Of a stretch of DNA of 64,000 nt, positions 36,101 to 48,222 are shown in pieces (the first letter of the stretch is position 1; the number at the start of each line of letters is the position of its first letter). Position numbers and translations under genes: made by a program. Below the pieces are notes generated by a model. It saw nothing but the letters and a program-made list of their open reading frames with translations, was not told the DNA's origin and did no database searches. The stretch is taken from assembly GCA_963555705.1 (NCBI GenBank), contig OY743184.1:28350639-28414638 (forward strand), written 5' to 3'. Source of the stretch: Ligustrum vulgare (Eukaryota; Streptophyta; Magnoliopsida; Lamiales; Oleaceae).

Positions 36101-37975
36101 TATGTCACCTATAGGGTAATCATGATTAATTCACACTTAAAAAATCATCACCAAATTGGGCCCAATCTAGTAACCAAAACAGTGCAGCCCTCCTATAGGG
36201 AGACTAATTAGATTAGCATGAGGCATACAAAATTTTTTTACTAATGGACTAATAGGGGAGGCTGTGGGTTCAAAAATTGCACCCTCACTCACTTAATATT
36301 TTGAACTCTTGGGTTTTAATTAATAATTACCCAATCAATTTTAACTCTTAAAATCAATTTAATTATTAATAAATATATTTATTTTCTAATCTAATATTTA
36401 GAAAAGAAAAGAAAATATATAAAACAATGCATGACAGTATAGTACCTAGAGCGGTGTTTATGCGATCTACATGACATGTTACTTATGACATTCATTCACA
36501 ATTTAATTAAAGCAATAAATAAATGCGATAAGAAAATAAACAAGAACATAATTTATGGCCATACCTAGACACAAAAAATTACAAATAAATTAAAGAGTCT
36601 ATTGAGCCACAACTCGGCCCAATTCTTCAATTTCTATTTGCAAGTGTCCAGCCCATTACTTGAACTCTTCAAATAATATTTCTCAGCCCATTACCAAACT
36701 GGTCCAATCTGCAAAGCTTCAATCTTCAGTCCAAATACCAAATGTAGTGATCCAATTAAATATTCCAGCCCACTGTAAAATTTAGTCCACATTGCATTGG
36801 CCCAGCTAAACGATTTAGCCCACATTGCCAATAATTAAAATAGACAAATTTTACAATTTCAGGGCCATATTTAATTTCACCCAAAATCTGGCCCAACTTC
36901 AATTTAATTCAACTGACCCAATCAGCAAATCATTTGATATATGGCCCAACTGATAACTTCATGGATCCAGCCCAAAGTGGATAACCCATCTTCTTTCTCT
37001 CTGCATAATGAATATATAAAATATATATACACAATATCGAAATGAAGCCGCCGCCATTTATGGAAGTGCCATCGCCGGAAAACGCCTAGAACCATATCAC
37101 CACAGCACCAGTCTCCGTGTGCCGCCACCGCTACTGCCATCAAGGTGGCGTGAGTCGCCGATAGCAACAGCAGCAGCATGATGGGTGCTGCCATTTTTGG
37201 AACCAGCAGCGCTCCATCGCAGAGGCACCTGTGGCTGTGGTGCCGGTGCCACTGCCGTTGCCGCCGCGATCTACGTGGGGTCACAGCGCCAAAGGCAGCG
37301 CGATCAACCACAGATCGCAGCGACCCAACTGCTGTCGACTGCGTGCAGCGTCACTCACAAGTGCCACCACCGCCGCGAACAAGGAGGATTCACAACACTA
37401 AGAATGCCACCATCCATCGCCGATCAAAGCAGCAGCACTCACGAGTGCAGTCCACTGCTTGCATGCCGTTCATGGCTCACTTTCAGAAATTGCAAGCAAA
37501 GTCCTCCTTTTGTTGAAGATGGTGAAGTCAAGTCCCTTGTCCAAAATTGCAACAGAGGTCATCCGAATTTTGCAACAACAGTCCCTGATTCATATACTGC
37601 AGAATTGGTCCCTCAATCTGAAATTGCATTACCTGGTCCTCTGAATTTTGCAATAGAAGTCCTTCAATTTGAAACCTTGTAAATCTGGTCTTCTGATTTT
37701 ACAATGACAATAGAAAATACACAAACCCTGATTCTAATGCAAAAATCAAAATCAAAAGGGAAAACAAGGAGTCGTAATCCACCCCTTTTGTTACAAGACT
37801 CGATAATACAAATACAAGAATTTACCACAAAAAATCTAATGCCATAAATTTGTTCAATCAAACATCATTCATCCAATAACGATCAAATCACATAAAATCT
37901 AACACCGCTCAACTAACACATGCATAAACAAAAATATTTATTCCTAAATACACAAAACAGTATTAAAAACCTGAC
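33195..37975 (-). other. decayed copia interior
   Basis: AT-rich from about 33900 to 36600, with no readable integrase, protease or Gag. From 36600 to 36960 the motif (a)gccca is repeated. A GC-rich island at 37040-37480 is described separately. From 37510 to 37690 there is a loose repeat of aattttgcaacagaggtcc type. Confidence 0.5.
37040..37480. other. GC-rich island inside the copia leader
   Basis: A sharp change to GC-rich text with gccgccgcc and cagcagcagc runs, near the 5' leader of the minus-strand element. It has overlapping frames on both strands with no motif I know. It might be captured host sequence or an old leader feature. Confidence 0.4.
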
Positions 37976-37987
37976 GCTCCGATACCA
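37976..37987 (-). other. copia primer binding site
   Basis: TGGTATCGGAGC on the minus strand, two bases from the LTR end. Confidence 0.88.
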
Positions 37988-37989
37988 AT

Positions 37990-39406
37990 TGTTGGGAACC
38001 CAGGTTGCTCTACTCACAAAAATTGATTTCTTGTGACTAGATTATCCGGTTACAGGATTTTCTGTTCTATGTATTCAACTTGGAATAAATAATTTTGCAC
38101 ACAAAAATAGTTTTGAGAAGATTACCCATGTAGCGTGATTTACAATAATCTTCATCTACTGCTTCTTGATTCCACCAAAGCTTCAAACCCTCAAGCTTTC
38201 CCCGGTGTTCTCCAATGGCAACTATGCAGGTGTGTTGTCACCTTTCTCAAGACCTAGGTTAAACTAGGATTAGGGTTTTTTTTTTAAAGAGGAAACACAC
38301 ACTACACACTTTAGTGTGTGTCTCGCCACTTTTCCAATTAGGTTAATAAAAATAGTCTTAGGAGACTATTTGTAACCTCTTTAAACTCCAAAACCCTACC
38401 AGACCTAGTACCATAACCCAGGCCCATTTCTGCACAACCCAATAAAGGTAATAAGCCTGTATAAACCCACTATAGTGAAGCCACCGAGGGAACCTGATCG
38501 GACCCAATTAAACTAAGCTTCAATAAATTAATTATGACCCGATCAACTCTTGATCAGTTAAAATTAATTTATTAATCACGTTCTATTCCACTAAAAGAAC
38601 GATATTGCACTCTTAGTAAAATTGAAATTACTGAAACAATTAATCAATAATTATATCCTCTGACTTATCGTTCTTACATGTTACCCCTGTCGATCAACTC
38701 GAATATCTGGAGCAAGTTAAAATGACCAAAATGCCCTTCTCCGAATATTCATAAATTCTCAACTCTCATCTTCTATCTGATAGTTCGATGTGATCCCATC
38801 ACATCATAGAATTCAACAGTCATTGTCGAATTACTGAGCTCAGATTCAACTGTACACTAGAAGAACCAGTGAGATTATGATCATACCTAAAAGGCGACGG
38901 ATTCCATAATACGAATATATGTTCCTCGTTAGTTCACTTTAATTCCCGAAGTACTGAGATATTGATCAGCAATTTGATCTCACCAATTGATACCTCAAAG
39001 AACTTCAAGTTAGTAATCGAAGTCCATTATCCGATTAGGATTAAGGTCCCATGTACGATAATCAAGTGCAATTAAATTTGTATGGTCAATGTCACAAATT
39101 AATTTCACGTGGTCCCGTCCAATACGTTCCAAACGTACTCTCAATTTTATTACCAAAGTCAAAGAAAGACTTTAATAAAATCGAGACAATCTTATCAAAA
39201 TAAATTGTCCATATTTATTTACGGATCGTGAACTTTAATTTTAGATCGAATCACAAATTGAATATTTCTATGTTTAACAACTTAAACACTCAATTTGTAA
39301 TATCAAATCGACTCGTGGACAAACGCAACTTCATATTAATACAATCAATTAATATTTTGTTTTAAATGTCGTGAATTATACTCTATGGGCATATATAATT
39401 CCAACA
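37990..39406 (-). repeat. copia 5' LTR (1,417 bp)
   Basis: Direct repeat of 30680-32102, with the right copy of the target duplication AGATT immediately after. Confidence 0.93.
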
Positions 39407-40347
39407 AGATTGACATTAGTTATTTATTCTGCCTTGAATATTGTGGTATGTGACTGTATATGGTGATCTATGTAACGAAACTCTTTTTTATCTTCCTTTG
39501 ACACTTCTCTTCAACCATTTGAATCAATCCTAATATCATCATGACAACACTCTTCATTATTTTTACAACACTAAAGTTTCATTTCCTTTTTCCTTCTATT
39601 TTTTTTTTTTAACAGGGAAATAGTGTGCATGTTATTGTTAATCGACCAAATATCAAGCAGTTTAATGGTTGTATACAAGGACATACATATGCTATTCGGA
39701 ATTTCATTATTGTAAAGAACAACATGTCATTTAGAACTACTGATAGCAAGCACAGAATTTTCTATTGCCACAAGACAATTGTGGTTGAATCATTGAAGGA
39801 TGATTTGCCTAAGTTCATCAAAATGTTCATGACTTTCAATAACATCTTCAAACCTAATAAGGGAGAGGCTATTGATTTGTAGAGAAGGATATATTGTTTA
39901 AGGTTCAAGTGAAGATTGAAAATGTTAAGAAAAACAATGGACCTTACACTATCTCGCAATTGGTAGACGATGCGACTTTGGTTTCCACATGTAAAAAATT
40001 TCTCGAGGCTCCTCAGGTTAGAATCTTTAAACAATCCCTACACTTTAGCATACATAAGGTGCTTATTAATTTATTAATTATTTATGAAAAAATAAACTTA
40101 TAATTATATCTTATGTTGTAGGATTCGGACATTTATTCTAAGATTTTCAAGGCTAATACGGATAGTGAAAAAGATTGACGTTTAGTGATGAAATTTATTG
40201 TCCTACAAAGCCTACGGATCATGAACCTCCCGAATTTGAAGGACATTCTACTTGCACTTTAAAAAGGGAGCTCCTGAGTGATCTTTTGTCCACTACACCT
40301 AACAAAAAATTGCGCATCGTGATTAAGAAGGATAAGGATGATGGATG

Positions 40348-43081
40348 AATGGCTTATCATTTATTGGTGTTTATTGGGATGTTATTATGCAATTTATTAA
40401 CTTTCGTGAATTTATTAATGTTTTGTTGGTCAAACGGTTGATATAGCATATGATGATTGCTATATGTTTTGTCTTGGTTGTTTTTGGAAACTGTTGAACT
40501 TATTCAACTAATCAGCCTTTTTATATAATATCGAATACCTTTTTGGTGTTAATTTTTTATTTTTCTCATTCGTAGACATAATTTATGAAACAGGTTCACT
40601 ATAGTTGAATTTGTATTCTACTAGTAATTGCACTCATGCGATGTACTGAAGATATAATTGACAATTATTTATTGAATAAGTTGTAAAAGTACAATGCCCA
40701 ACATAAATTGTGCATTCATATATAATGAAAAATACTACAAAAAGTAAAATATAAAATTGCGACTTGCATATTTTTTAACAACTAATTGTTTATTCTTTAG
40801 TTTTCTTAGTCATTTAGGTGAAGTAAGATATGGACATGTGACTTAATTTTTACTTTACATTTTTTATTTGACGACTGAAGTCGAGTTTATGGTTTTTTGA
40901 TTTCTAAAAGTTGAAATGTTTACAATTTTCAAATCGTAAAATGAAATAAAGAAGCTAATATACATTTCCAGAATTAATTTATCGACTTCCCGTATAGCAC
41001 TAGAAATTTTTTTACTAACTATCTTAGTGCAATAATTGATATTTAAATATATTAAACAAATATTTCATTTCAATACATATAAAAAAGTAAATACATTACA
41101 AACAAAATTTACCAAACATTTTAAAAAAATAAAAAATTGCTCAAACTAAAATTAAATGTTGTAATTTTTAAACTTACATGTGACAAACTTATACACATTC
41201 CTATTTAAATGACTGTAGCAAATAAATAATATGAAAGACAAATTTTAATTAAATTTTATTGAATGCATATTACAAATATAATTAACTTTATATACAAAAC
41301 ATCATCTATACATCTGAATTTATAAATGAGAGTTTAACCCACAAGACATAATACTTTATTATCATTTATTCGTATAAAATTAATTCTTCAAAAATAATTT
41401 TTTTCAATGTTCATTCTCTACCAAATATTCTTTAAAACTCATTTTCCAAAATTGCACATATTTAGAAATATCGAATATTTATTATTTCTTTCAATTTGAT
41501 AAGAAAAAGATTTAAAATTAATCATTTAGGTCAAATTGAATTTAGGTAAGAAATTATTAAATGTATCATTTTCGGACTTAAATGAGATAAATTAAAAATA
41601 TTGGATGTTGGAAAAAGTACAAAGTATAAGTAAAACTTTTACATTTAGTATTTAAAACTATTTTACGAATGATATGTTTAGAGTTTGCTCTCATTTCTTA
41701 GCTTATATTAAACTTCTCGTTGAGAACTTGGATTTGAAACCCATATTGCATATTTTTCCACTTCAAAATAATTCAATAATTATCAAAATAAAAAATTCTA
41801 TAATATAATTTTTTATAGATATTTTTTTTCACAAATCCATAAACCATTTATTAAATGCATTAATTGAGCTTTCCTAATTCATGTAATAAAATAAATTGAT
41901 AAAAATAAAAAATTTCCTAAATTGACATGTGAAAATGAGCGGGAAACTATATGTGCAAAATGGTGACGGTAATCCTATTATTATATATATGTATAGATTA
42001 TTTTTGTCAAAAAATTCAAATACTTTGACAATTTGTTATGCTAATTCGTGAATAATGCCATAGGCATATAATTTCAATGCATTAATATCAATAATATAAG
42101 TAATCATATTTCCATATATAATATTAGTTCTCACTCAAATGTTAAAGTACGTTTGTTTTTTTTTTTTTTAGCTATGTGTGATGGCTTACATATTTTTTTG
42201 TAACCTTAAAATCACCTCTCCATGATGAACTGTTATTGAATACATTTCCAAACAACGGAAATTCATGAAAAAAATTATTCAGCTTGAGTGAAAAATTAAA
42301 TGAGAATATAATTAATTTATAGTAAAGTTCAATTGTGTTATCAGGAACCATAATTAAAAGTTCAGGAAACAAAAAAAAAGTTTTTACTCATTGATATCCA
42401 TTGATAATGAAAGTATGACAAGTGACAACAAGTGTGTGTTGCTTTTTCATAATTATTATTTTAATTTCTTGATTTCGTAAATAAAAGTATTATAATTTTA
42501 TTGATTAAATATTTATGAATATTTGCTTGGTTGAGAATAAATACACAATTATAATTATTTTGATAATTTTTTTGAATGAAAGTTGAAAAAAAATATTAAA
42601 TACAAAAGACAAATGCAGAAATCATGTCAATTTGTATTTTCAAAGAAGTTAATAATAACTCATAAAAGTGATTGAAACATACGATCATTTATTATTTAAA
42701 TATATAAATTTACATTTTATTATTTAAATATATAAAGTAGCATTTATTGTCCAAATAAGTTTTAAATAATTTGGATTAGTTATATTTCTCATGTTTGATA
42801 ACTCCAAAACTTTGGATTAAAATCCAACTAAAAGTTAACAATTAATTTTAACCACACATTTCGTAGGTCCTACAACTTTCAACCAAACATCCAATCAACT
42901 TTTATCAAAATTTATTAAAAACCTAATTTTATTCCCTAACAAATAGGGGCATGGTTTTTAAATTTTAATAATTATTGTAATAAAATATTATTATTTTATG
43001 CATTTTTTATTTAGTTTGATTATGTAAAAGTATTAATATTTTACGAATACTTATCGAAATAGATATTTCGGAAAACAATTT
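40348..43081. other. AT-rich Helitron interior, no gene seen
   Basis: About 2.7 kb of very AT-rich sequence between the RPA-like C-terminal exon and the Helitron 3' hairpin. I find no RepHel (rolling-circle replicase/helicase) frame. Confidence 0.5.
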
Positions 43082-43108
43082 TCGTGCATCGCACGAGGTA
43101 AATACTAG
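43082..43108 (+). other. Helitron 3' terminus: hairpin plus CTAG
   Basis: Six-bp stem TCGTGC/GCACGA with loop ATC, then ggtaaata, then CTAG before host T. This is the standard Helitron end (hairpin, short spacer, CTRR). Confidence 0.78.
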
Positions 43109-44067
43109 TTAATGTTTAATTTAAAAAAAAAAAATTCAACAACTAAAAAGGAAACCCAAATAGAGGCAAAATCATTTCTTCATATAATTGAAATTTCATA
43201 GTTGAGCAATCCCCGATTAGATTTAAATTGTTTTTTCATCTATAATCAGTGGTGGCTCCAAGGTTTTCATTCAGCTAGAACGGCATTTTCGGTTGTATGA
43301 GTAAAGGAATATTTTGTAGAGATGTGTTAATTGAAAGTTAACCGCTTTTTCCAACAGACACATCCATTCATATCAAAGATTGTCTTTCCCTTTATATATA
43401 AAGAAGATCACAATTTGCAGATTTTTGTACCATGGAGTTTATTCAGTTTTATTAGATTCCCATAATAATATCGTAAAACAAAATTATTTCCCACTCAAAT
43501 TATTCAATCCCATATTCCAAATAGGAAAGAGACACAAAAGAATTTTAGGCAAGGCAGAAAACTCAAGTCACAAACTCATTGAACTCAACATACTCGAACC
43601 GAACAGATGAAGAGAACAGAGAACTGCTAAATCAAATTATGAAGAGAACGGCTAAAACAAAATTCATAGAATCAGACAAATGACAATAGCTTGGGAGCTG
43701 GAATGCACAGCGTAATAGAGAATTAACATAGCAAAAATTTATTTTTTTCACGCTATGCATTATTTTTTCATGTGAATCCTGCACGGACGACCGCGGGGTC
43801 TCGTCATGCCACAGATCCGCTCTTATCTATAATATTGATACTCTGCACTCGTTAGTTATGTCTTTAGCACCGAGGAACGTGTACTAGGGTGTATCTGCAA
43901 CACACTTAGATCATGAATTAGGGGGAAAAGTTCATTATCAGTGAGTACTAACGATGAATGCACATAATTAGAACCACTTTTCAAATAATGGACACCATGC
44001 ATATTATCAAACATGCACCGCATATGTTTACGAGATTCGAGAAATCTTGAGATATTTGGAATTCTAA

Positions 44068-44203
44068 GCCTCTGTTTGTTAAAAATTGTATGTTTAAAAA
44101 CATGTTTTTTTTATGTTTTCGAGGTAGAATATGTGGTTGAAAAGTGGAAAGAGAAAATGTGTGTGATTAAAAAGTGATTTAGACACATTTTGCCAAACAG
44201 TGG
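44068..44203. mobile_element. MITE, 136 bp, TAA target duplication
   Basis: GCCTCTGTTTG at the left and CAAACAGTGGC at the right pair at 10 of 11 bases. TAA flanks both sides (44065-44067, 44204-44206), as for PIF/Harbinger (Tourist-type) MITEs. The interior matches the MITE at 27300-27426. Confidence 0.72.
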
Positions 44204-44715
44204 CTAATATGTTTCAACTTCCATGCTGTCTTGTGATGGCGATTATGACTATTGATGGTCAAAAAGAGGTTGGCTCTCTCCATTTTCTAATACTAGTAAT
44301 TTAATCAATTTGCTAATGTACATTGTGTTTATATTATTTGTGCCTTTCTGTCATTTATGTAACAAAAAGGCGAACACTAGTGTTTTATAGCGCCTTGTTC
44401 CTTTGCTTAAAATGAGAATCCCTTTGCTTTGGGTATCATTTCTACAATAATTGACATATTATTTCTACAAATGGACAAAACTACACCATTTCAATACGAT
44501 CCACAATAGTGTGAAAACTTGTCATTTGTCAACACTAGAGCATTTCTTTAGTATGTTATTGATTTCCTACGTACTCCTTGTCATAAGAATCATGATCTTA
44601 TTTTTGATTGGGATCTTGATAATGGGTGTGGGAGAGTTAGTTTGTCAACATAGTGTTGAATTGTATTATACCCGTCGCATAAATTTATTCGTACTTGCGA
44701 TATTTTGAAATAAAA

Positions 44716-44755
<40 letters not shown>
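44716..44755. repeat. (TTA)n microsatellite
   Basis: About 13 uninterrupted TTA units. Confidence 0.95.
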
Positions 44756-45885
44756 TATAATTTAATTTTAATAAATTAACTTTGAGCTTGTTTTTCACAA
44801 TGAATTGTATAAATATTATAAATCGAGTGTTAATGTTATTAAGCATGAAAAGTTGTATTTTAGATTATTGATCCTCAATCAGAACTAAGAAAAGTTTTGG
44901 TTTTGAGAATTTTGGTTTGAAAATTAAAATAAAGATTAAACTAAGAAGCGAGAAAATTTGATTTGAGAAAATTATGAAAAACAAGCACGTTAGAATTATG
45001 AATCCATTTTGACTCAATCATCCATATTTTAACCAAATTATTTAAATACAATTCATAGGTTTTGAAAATATATATTCCAAATATTGTTAAAACTCCCTTT
45101 CGGAGAAGAATTAACACCTTTTCGTATACACGACCCGACTATATTTCTATGACGAATCTGAATATATAGAAAATCATTACAAGATTTGTGAATACTATAA
45201 CAGATAACACAAAGTATAGGGGTATATTTTTATCCCCCTATCGGACTTTGTGGCAATCGAAACGAGTCTAATAAAATCCTAATATTTCGAACTTAAGAAA
45301 TCATAACATCAATCACATAATAATTGGCCAAAAAATTATATGATAATAAAAGCACGAATCAATTTCTCAAAATCATAAATTATATGAAATAAATAATAGA
45401 TTAAAATATGGATTCAAGAATTCAAAACTTCACAATTCTAACACTACGAACCTAGCCTAGAAACATAATTGAATAGAAATCACACGAAAAACAAAATGAC
45501 GTCAACCCGTTCATCTTTTTTGTTCTTTGGTCTTCAATTGTGTTCTTGATGTTGTATAGATTCCTCAACAATTGGACAGCGTTTTGGCATGAATTTCTCA
45601 AATTGGGACCCCAACTTTCGTGCTCCAAGTCTGATATTTATAGATATGCTTGAAGTTTAGGTTATTGGGGGGAGAAGATTATTGAAATCAATGTAAAAGC
45701 CCAACAACAATCCCAGAATTTGGCCGTGCGCCCACACAGTTATAAGTGGCTCGACCGCACGGTTCTGCAAGTGTAGCTTCAGTCGCCAAACTTTTCAGTC
45801 ATATGACAACGCGGTCTAAACAAGCCCGACCACGTGGTTCTACTCTGAATTGCAATTTCCATCTTTCAAATTCTATAAGTTGGTC

Positions 45886-46594
45886 TGATGAGATTCGAAG
45901 CGCGAAAGAAACGCCGGAAAGTTCCGAACCCAGGTTGTGGATGGACGGTGGAATCTTGACCCGATATTCATGACGCGATGGCTCGACGATGCGGAATAAA
46001 GAACCACGACTTCCGAAACGCCACAAGGATTTGCCCAATCTCCTTGATAAGTCTCTGATTTGAACGCTACAAATATTCTAACAAATATTTGATAAGTTCG
46101 ATATTTGAACGCCACAAGAAATATTCTTGATAAGTTCGAAAAACATAGGAATCCACCTATAACTTTTATTGAATTATCAATAAAAATTGTTTATATCAAA
46201 ATCATATCTCAAGTCTCAATTACAATGAATGGAAAGGAATAGAAATAAGTAAAATAACATAGCCGCTAATTGACTCAAAATAGAATTCTAATTAGACTAA
46301 AATTCTAAAATAGGAAAACAAATAATTAAAAAACGAAATTTAACACACAAAAATCCTAATTTCCGTCTGCATAATTGACTTGATGTTTTGAAGCCCTAAA
46401 TGATGGAATTTGGCCATAAAATCAGTCGGCTCAATGATGAGTTTTGCTTAGTGGCTCATTTCTACTCGAAAAACACATATTATGCATCTAATTCCGACAT
46501 GGTTGACTGGATTGCACTTTTCTTTGGCTTGAATATTTAACTTTTTCCGTCAAGCCTACTATGACTCCGATTGTCGAGGGTCCGGAACACATCA
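45886..46594 (-). repeat. NA-2 3' LTR (709 bp)
   Basis: Direct repeat of 48223-48889. It has an additional stretch around 46075-46120 with a partial repeat of the aatatt...gataagttcg phrase. Confidence 0.92.
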
Positions 46595-47746
46595 TACCCT
46601 CCTTCTTTAGGATGATTCGTCCCGAATCATAGCTTTGTTCCTGTTGTTTCACTTCACCTCCTGAATCAAACAGAAAATTATTGCTTCCATGCCAGAGGGA
46701 TGACCAATAGTATCCTGTAACTTGGGTTACATGAATGGATTGAAGTAGAAACTCCTGTGGGCATTGGTGGTGTTGCTCAAATTTCCAAGTACATTTAACC
46801 TGCAAGACAAAATTAAATAAAGCGGGGAGGGAAATGTTAGGTTCATGAGGTACAAGGAATGGATCCTTATATTCATTAATTATCACCATCAATTCCACCC
46901 TTTGAACCATGAGGCCCTTCTCTTCATCTCGTTCTCCTTTTGCAACTTTTTGCTCACCCCCTCTATCTCTTTTCTCTCAAGCTCGATTACTTCCTCTAAC
47001 TCAAGATTTTCTAGCTCATCCACCTCTTCAAATTTTTTTCTTTCAAATTCAACCACATCTTCTACCTCCACATTTGTATCACCATGTTCGTACACTACCT
47101 CATCACTATCCAAATGTGGATTTTTCAATTCAAAGTTCAAATGTTGAACTTCTACACCAACTTTCATTTCATTCCTCTTATCATCAACAATTTCATTCCT
47201 AATCAATTCCTCATCAAATTTTGAATTTTGTTTATTTGTTTTTAATTTCAACTCTCCATCCTTCTTATCAATATCCTTATCCCCACGATACCTCCTATTA
47301 CACTACTTTTCACTCTCCTTCCTTACCCTCCGTGAATCTTCTAGTGCGTCCTCTAAGGTCAACCCATATAGTGCGCATGTTTTCCCATTCTTAAGGAATT
47401 TGTATATGTGCATACTCTTATCATAAACAGCCTCCCTCCTATGTCTCCAAGGTTTTCCCAATAAAATATGATAAGATTTCAATGGCACTACATCACACCA
47501 TACATCCTCACTATACCTTCACTGGGTGATAGGTACTAGAACTTGTTTGGTTACTTTGAAATTCCCAAACTCCCTCATCCACGTCATCCTATAAGGTTTA
47601 TAGTGTGGTTCTAGGGGCAATCCTAATTTTTCAATCATGGTGTTACTAACGAAATTAGTAAAACACTTTCCATCAATCGCCAAACTACACCCCTTATGAT
47701 ACACATAACATCTAGTTTGGAATAAAAAATTCGGATCATAATCCAT
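46488..47746 (-). pseudogene. NA-2 polyprotein: degenerate protease plus NA-type C-terminus
   Basis: From the ATG at 47746 the minus strand reads FLFQTRCYVYHKGCSLAIDG, then FVSNTMIEKLGLPLEPH, a TGA stop at about 47519, then in frame WCDVVPLKSYHILLGKPW. This aligns with the protease region of E1 ([24 protein letters not shown]), with GGS changed to GKC. After a TAG near 47300 the same frame gives VGVEVQHLNFELKNPHLDSD, shared with NA-1. A frameshift near 46920 leads to NEYKDPFLVPHEPNISLPAL and the ending GRIILKKEGMM, also shared with NA-1. So the NA family once encoded protease plus this novel region. Confidence 0.82.
46595..46608 (-). other. NA-2 polypurine tract
   Basis: Minus strand AAAGAAGGAGGGTA before the LTR, identical to NA-1. 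Confidence 0.8.
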
Positions 47747-48208
47747 TCCTTATGTGACGTTAAAAAAAAATCAAGAATGAAGAGGATTTAGACATCAAAT
47801 AGTAAGAACGACTTTTATTAACTTCGAAGGAAATGAATATCAAGAATTTTAAAGAAACTCAAGAAAGTGGTTCTTGAATTTTGGAATGACTTTTTTTTTT
47901 CTTTTTTTGAACAATGGATGAATTTCGGAATAAAATAAAAAAAATAAATTTTTTTTTTATAAATCCGAAAATTCGACAACAAATACGACAAAACAAACGG
48001 AACTTAATTCGGATAAGAATTAAGCAAAACAAACACTTTGGAAGTTTTTTGGAATGGTTTTCTAGATTAAAGACCCAACAAACTCAAGAACAAGAAGGAA
48101 AAAAAAAAACTGAAAACAAAAAACTCAACAAGATATGGATGATTTTTATGGGACTCGATGATAAACATAAAAATCAAACTGGATAGAAAAACCTGAATTT
48201 AGAGTCCA
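47747..48208 (-). other. NA-2 leader
   Basis: A/T-rich leader with T and A runs, closely matching the NA-1 leader (about 6870-7169), including aaatccgaaaattcgacaac. Confidence 0.75.
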
Positions 48209-48220
48209 GCTCTGATACCA
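48209..48220 (-). other. NA-2 primer binding site
   Basis: TGGTATCAGAGC on the minus strand, two bases from the LTR. Confidence 0.9.
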
Positions 48221-48222
48221 GA

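Larger units (their letters stand above)
30680..39406 (-). mobile_element. Ty1/copia retrotransposon, structurally complete, coding region decayed
   Basis: LTRs at 30680-32102 and 37990-39406 with ends TGTTGG...CCAACA, target duplication AGATT at 30675-30679 and 39407-39411, primer site on the minus strand (TGGTATCGGAGC, 37987-37976) and polypurine tract AAGTGGGAGAT (32113-32103). The element reads on the minus strand. Only a trace of RT is readable (near 33020-33110), so the coding region is dead. The family is the same as the solo LTR 27753-29158 and the old LTR near 49170-58060. Confidence 0.93.
29608..40347 (+). pseudogene. RPA70-like (DUF223-type) single-strand DNA-binding protein pseudogene
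   Basis: Exon A (about 29608-29764) reads TPVNEISAAKVDWNVKVGVI, then a stop and FSLEYVFM, and ends at a good donor (TTCAG/GTAATT). Exon B starts after acceptor AACAG at 39615 and reads GNSVHVIVNRPNIKQFNG, then AIRNFIIVKNN. Together these match the first OB-fold of plant replication protein A large-subunit-like proteins. A missing G before the donor shifts the frame (MDFQ expected). Later blocks FKVQVKIENV (about 39899-40016) and a C-terminal exon ending LLSTTPNKKLRIVIKKD (about 40119-40347) follow. The copia element 30680-39406 lies in the intron between A and B. The real protein would bind single-stranded DNA in replication. Such genes are carried by plant Helitrons. Broken here. Confidence 0.7.
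27124..43108 (+). mobile_element. probable Helitron carrying an RPA-like gene, with nested insertions
   Basis: The 3' end has the Helitron hallmarks: a hairpin TCGTGC-ATC-GCACGA at 43082-43096, an 8-base spacer and CTAG at 43105-43108, followed by host T. The left end TTTATACTATATATAAAAGTG at 27124 resembles common plant Helitron starts (TCTATACTAT...) with the TC changed to TT, preceded by host A at 27123. Inside, in the same orientation, is an RPA70-like pseudogene, a gene type that plant Helitrons are known to carry. No RepHel frame is visible. Removing the solo LTR and the copia element leaves about 5.8 kb. The left end is the weaker call. Confidence 0.6.
43109..45885. other. intergenic, AT-rich
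   Basis: No gene identified. It holds a MITE (44068-44203), a TTA microsatellite and, near 45500-45885, text with a minus-strand TATA-like element (CTATAAATA near 45640) that may be a decayed LTR. Frames at 43380-43610 and 44451-44708 have no recognisable motif. Confidence 0.4.

Noticed and set aside
36922..37682. Overlapping frames of 112-165 residues in the GC-rich island
   Set aside because: High GC content lengthens chance frames on both strands; no domain seen. Kept only as a composition anomaly.
43750..43860. Possible tRNA-like segment in moderately GC-rich text
   Set aside because: I could not fold a cloverleaf with an anticodon arm and T-arm consensus.
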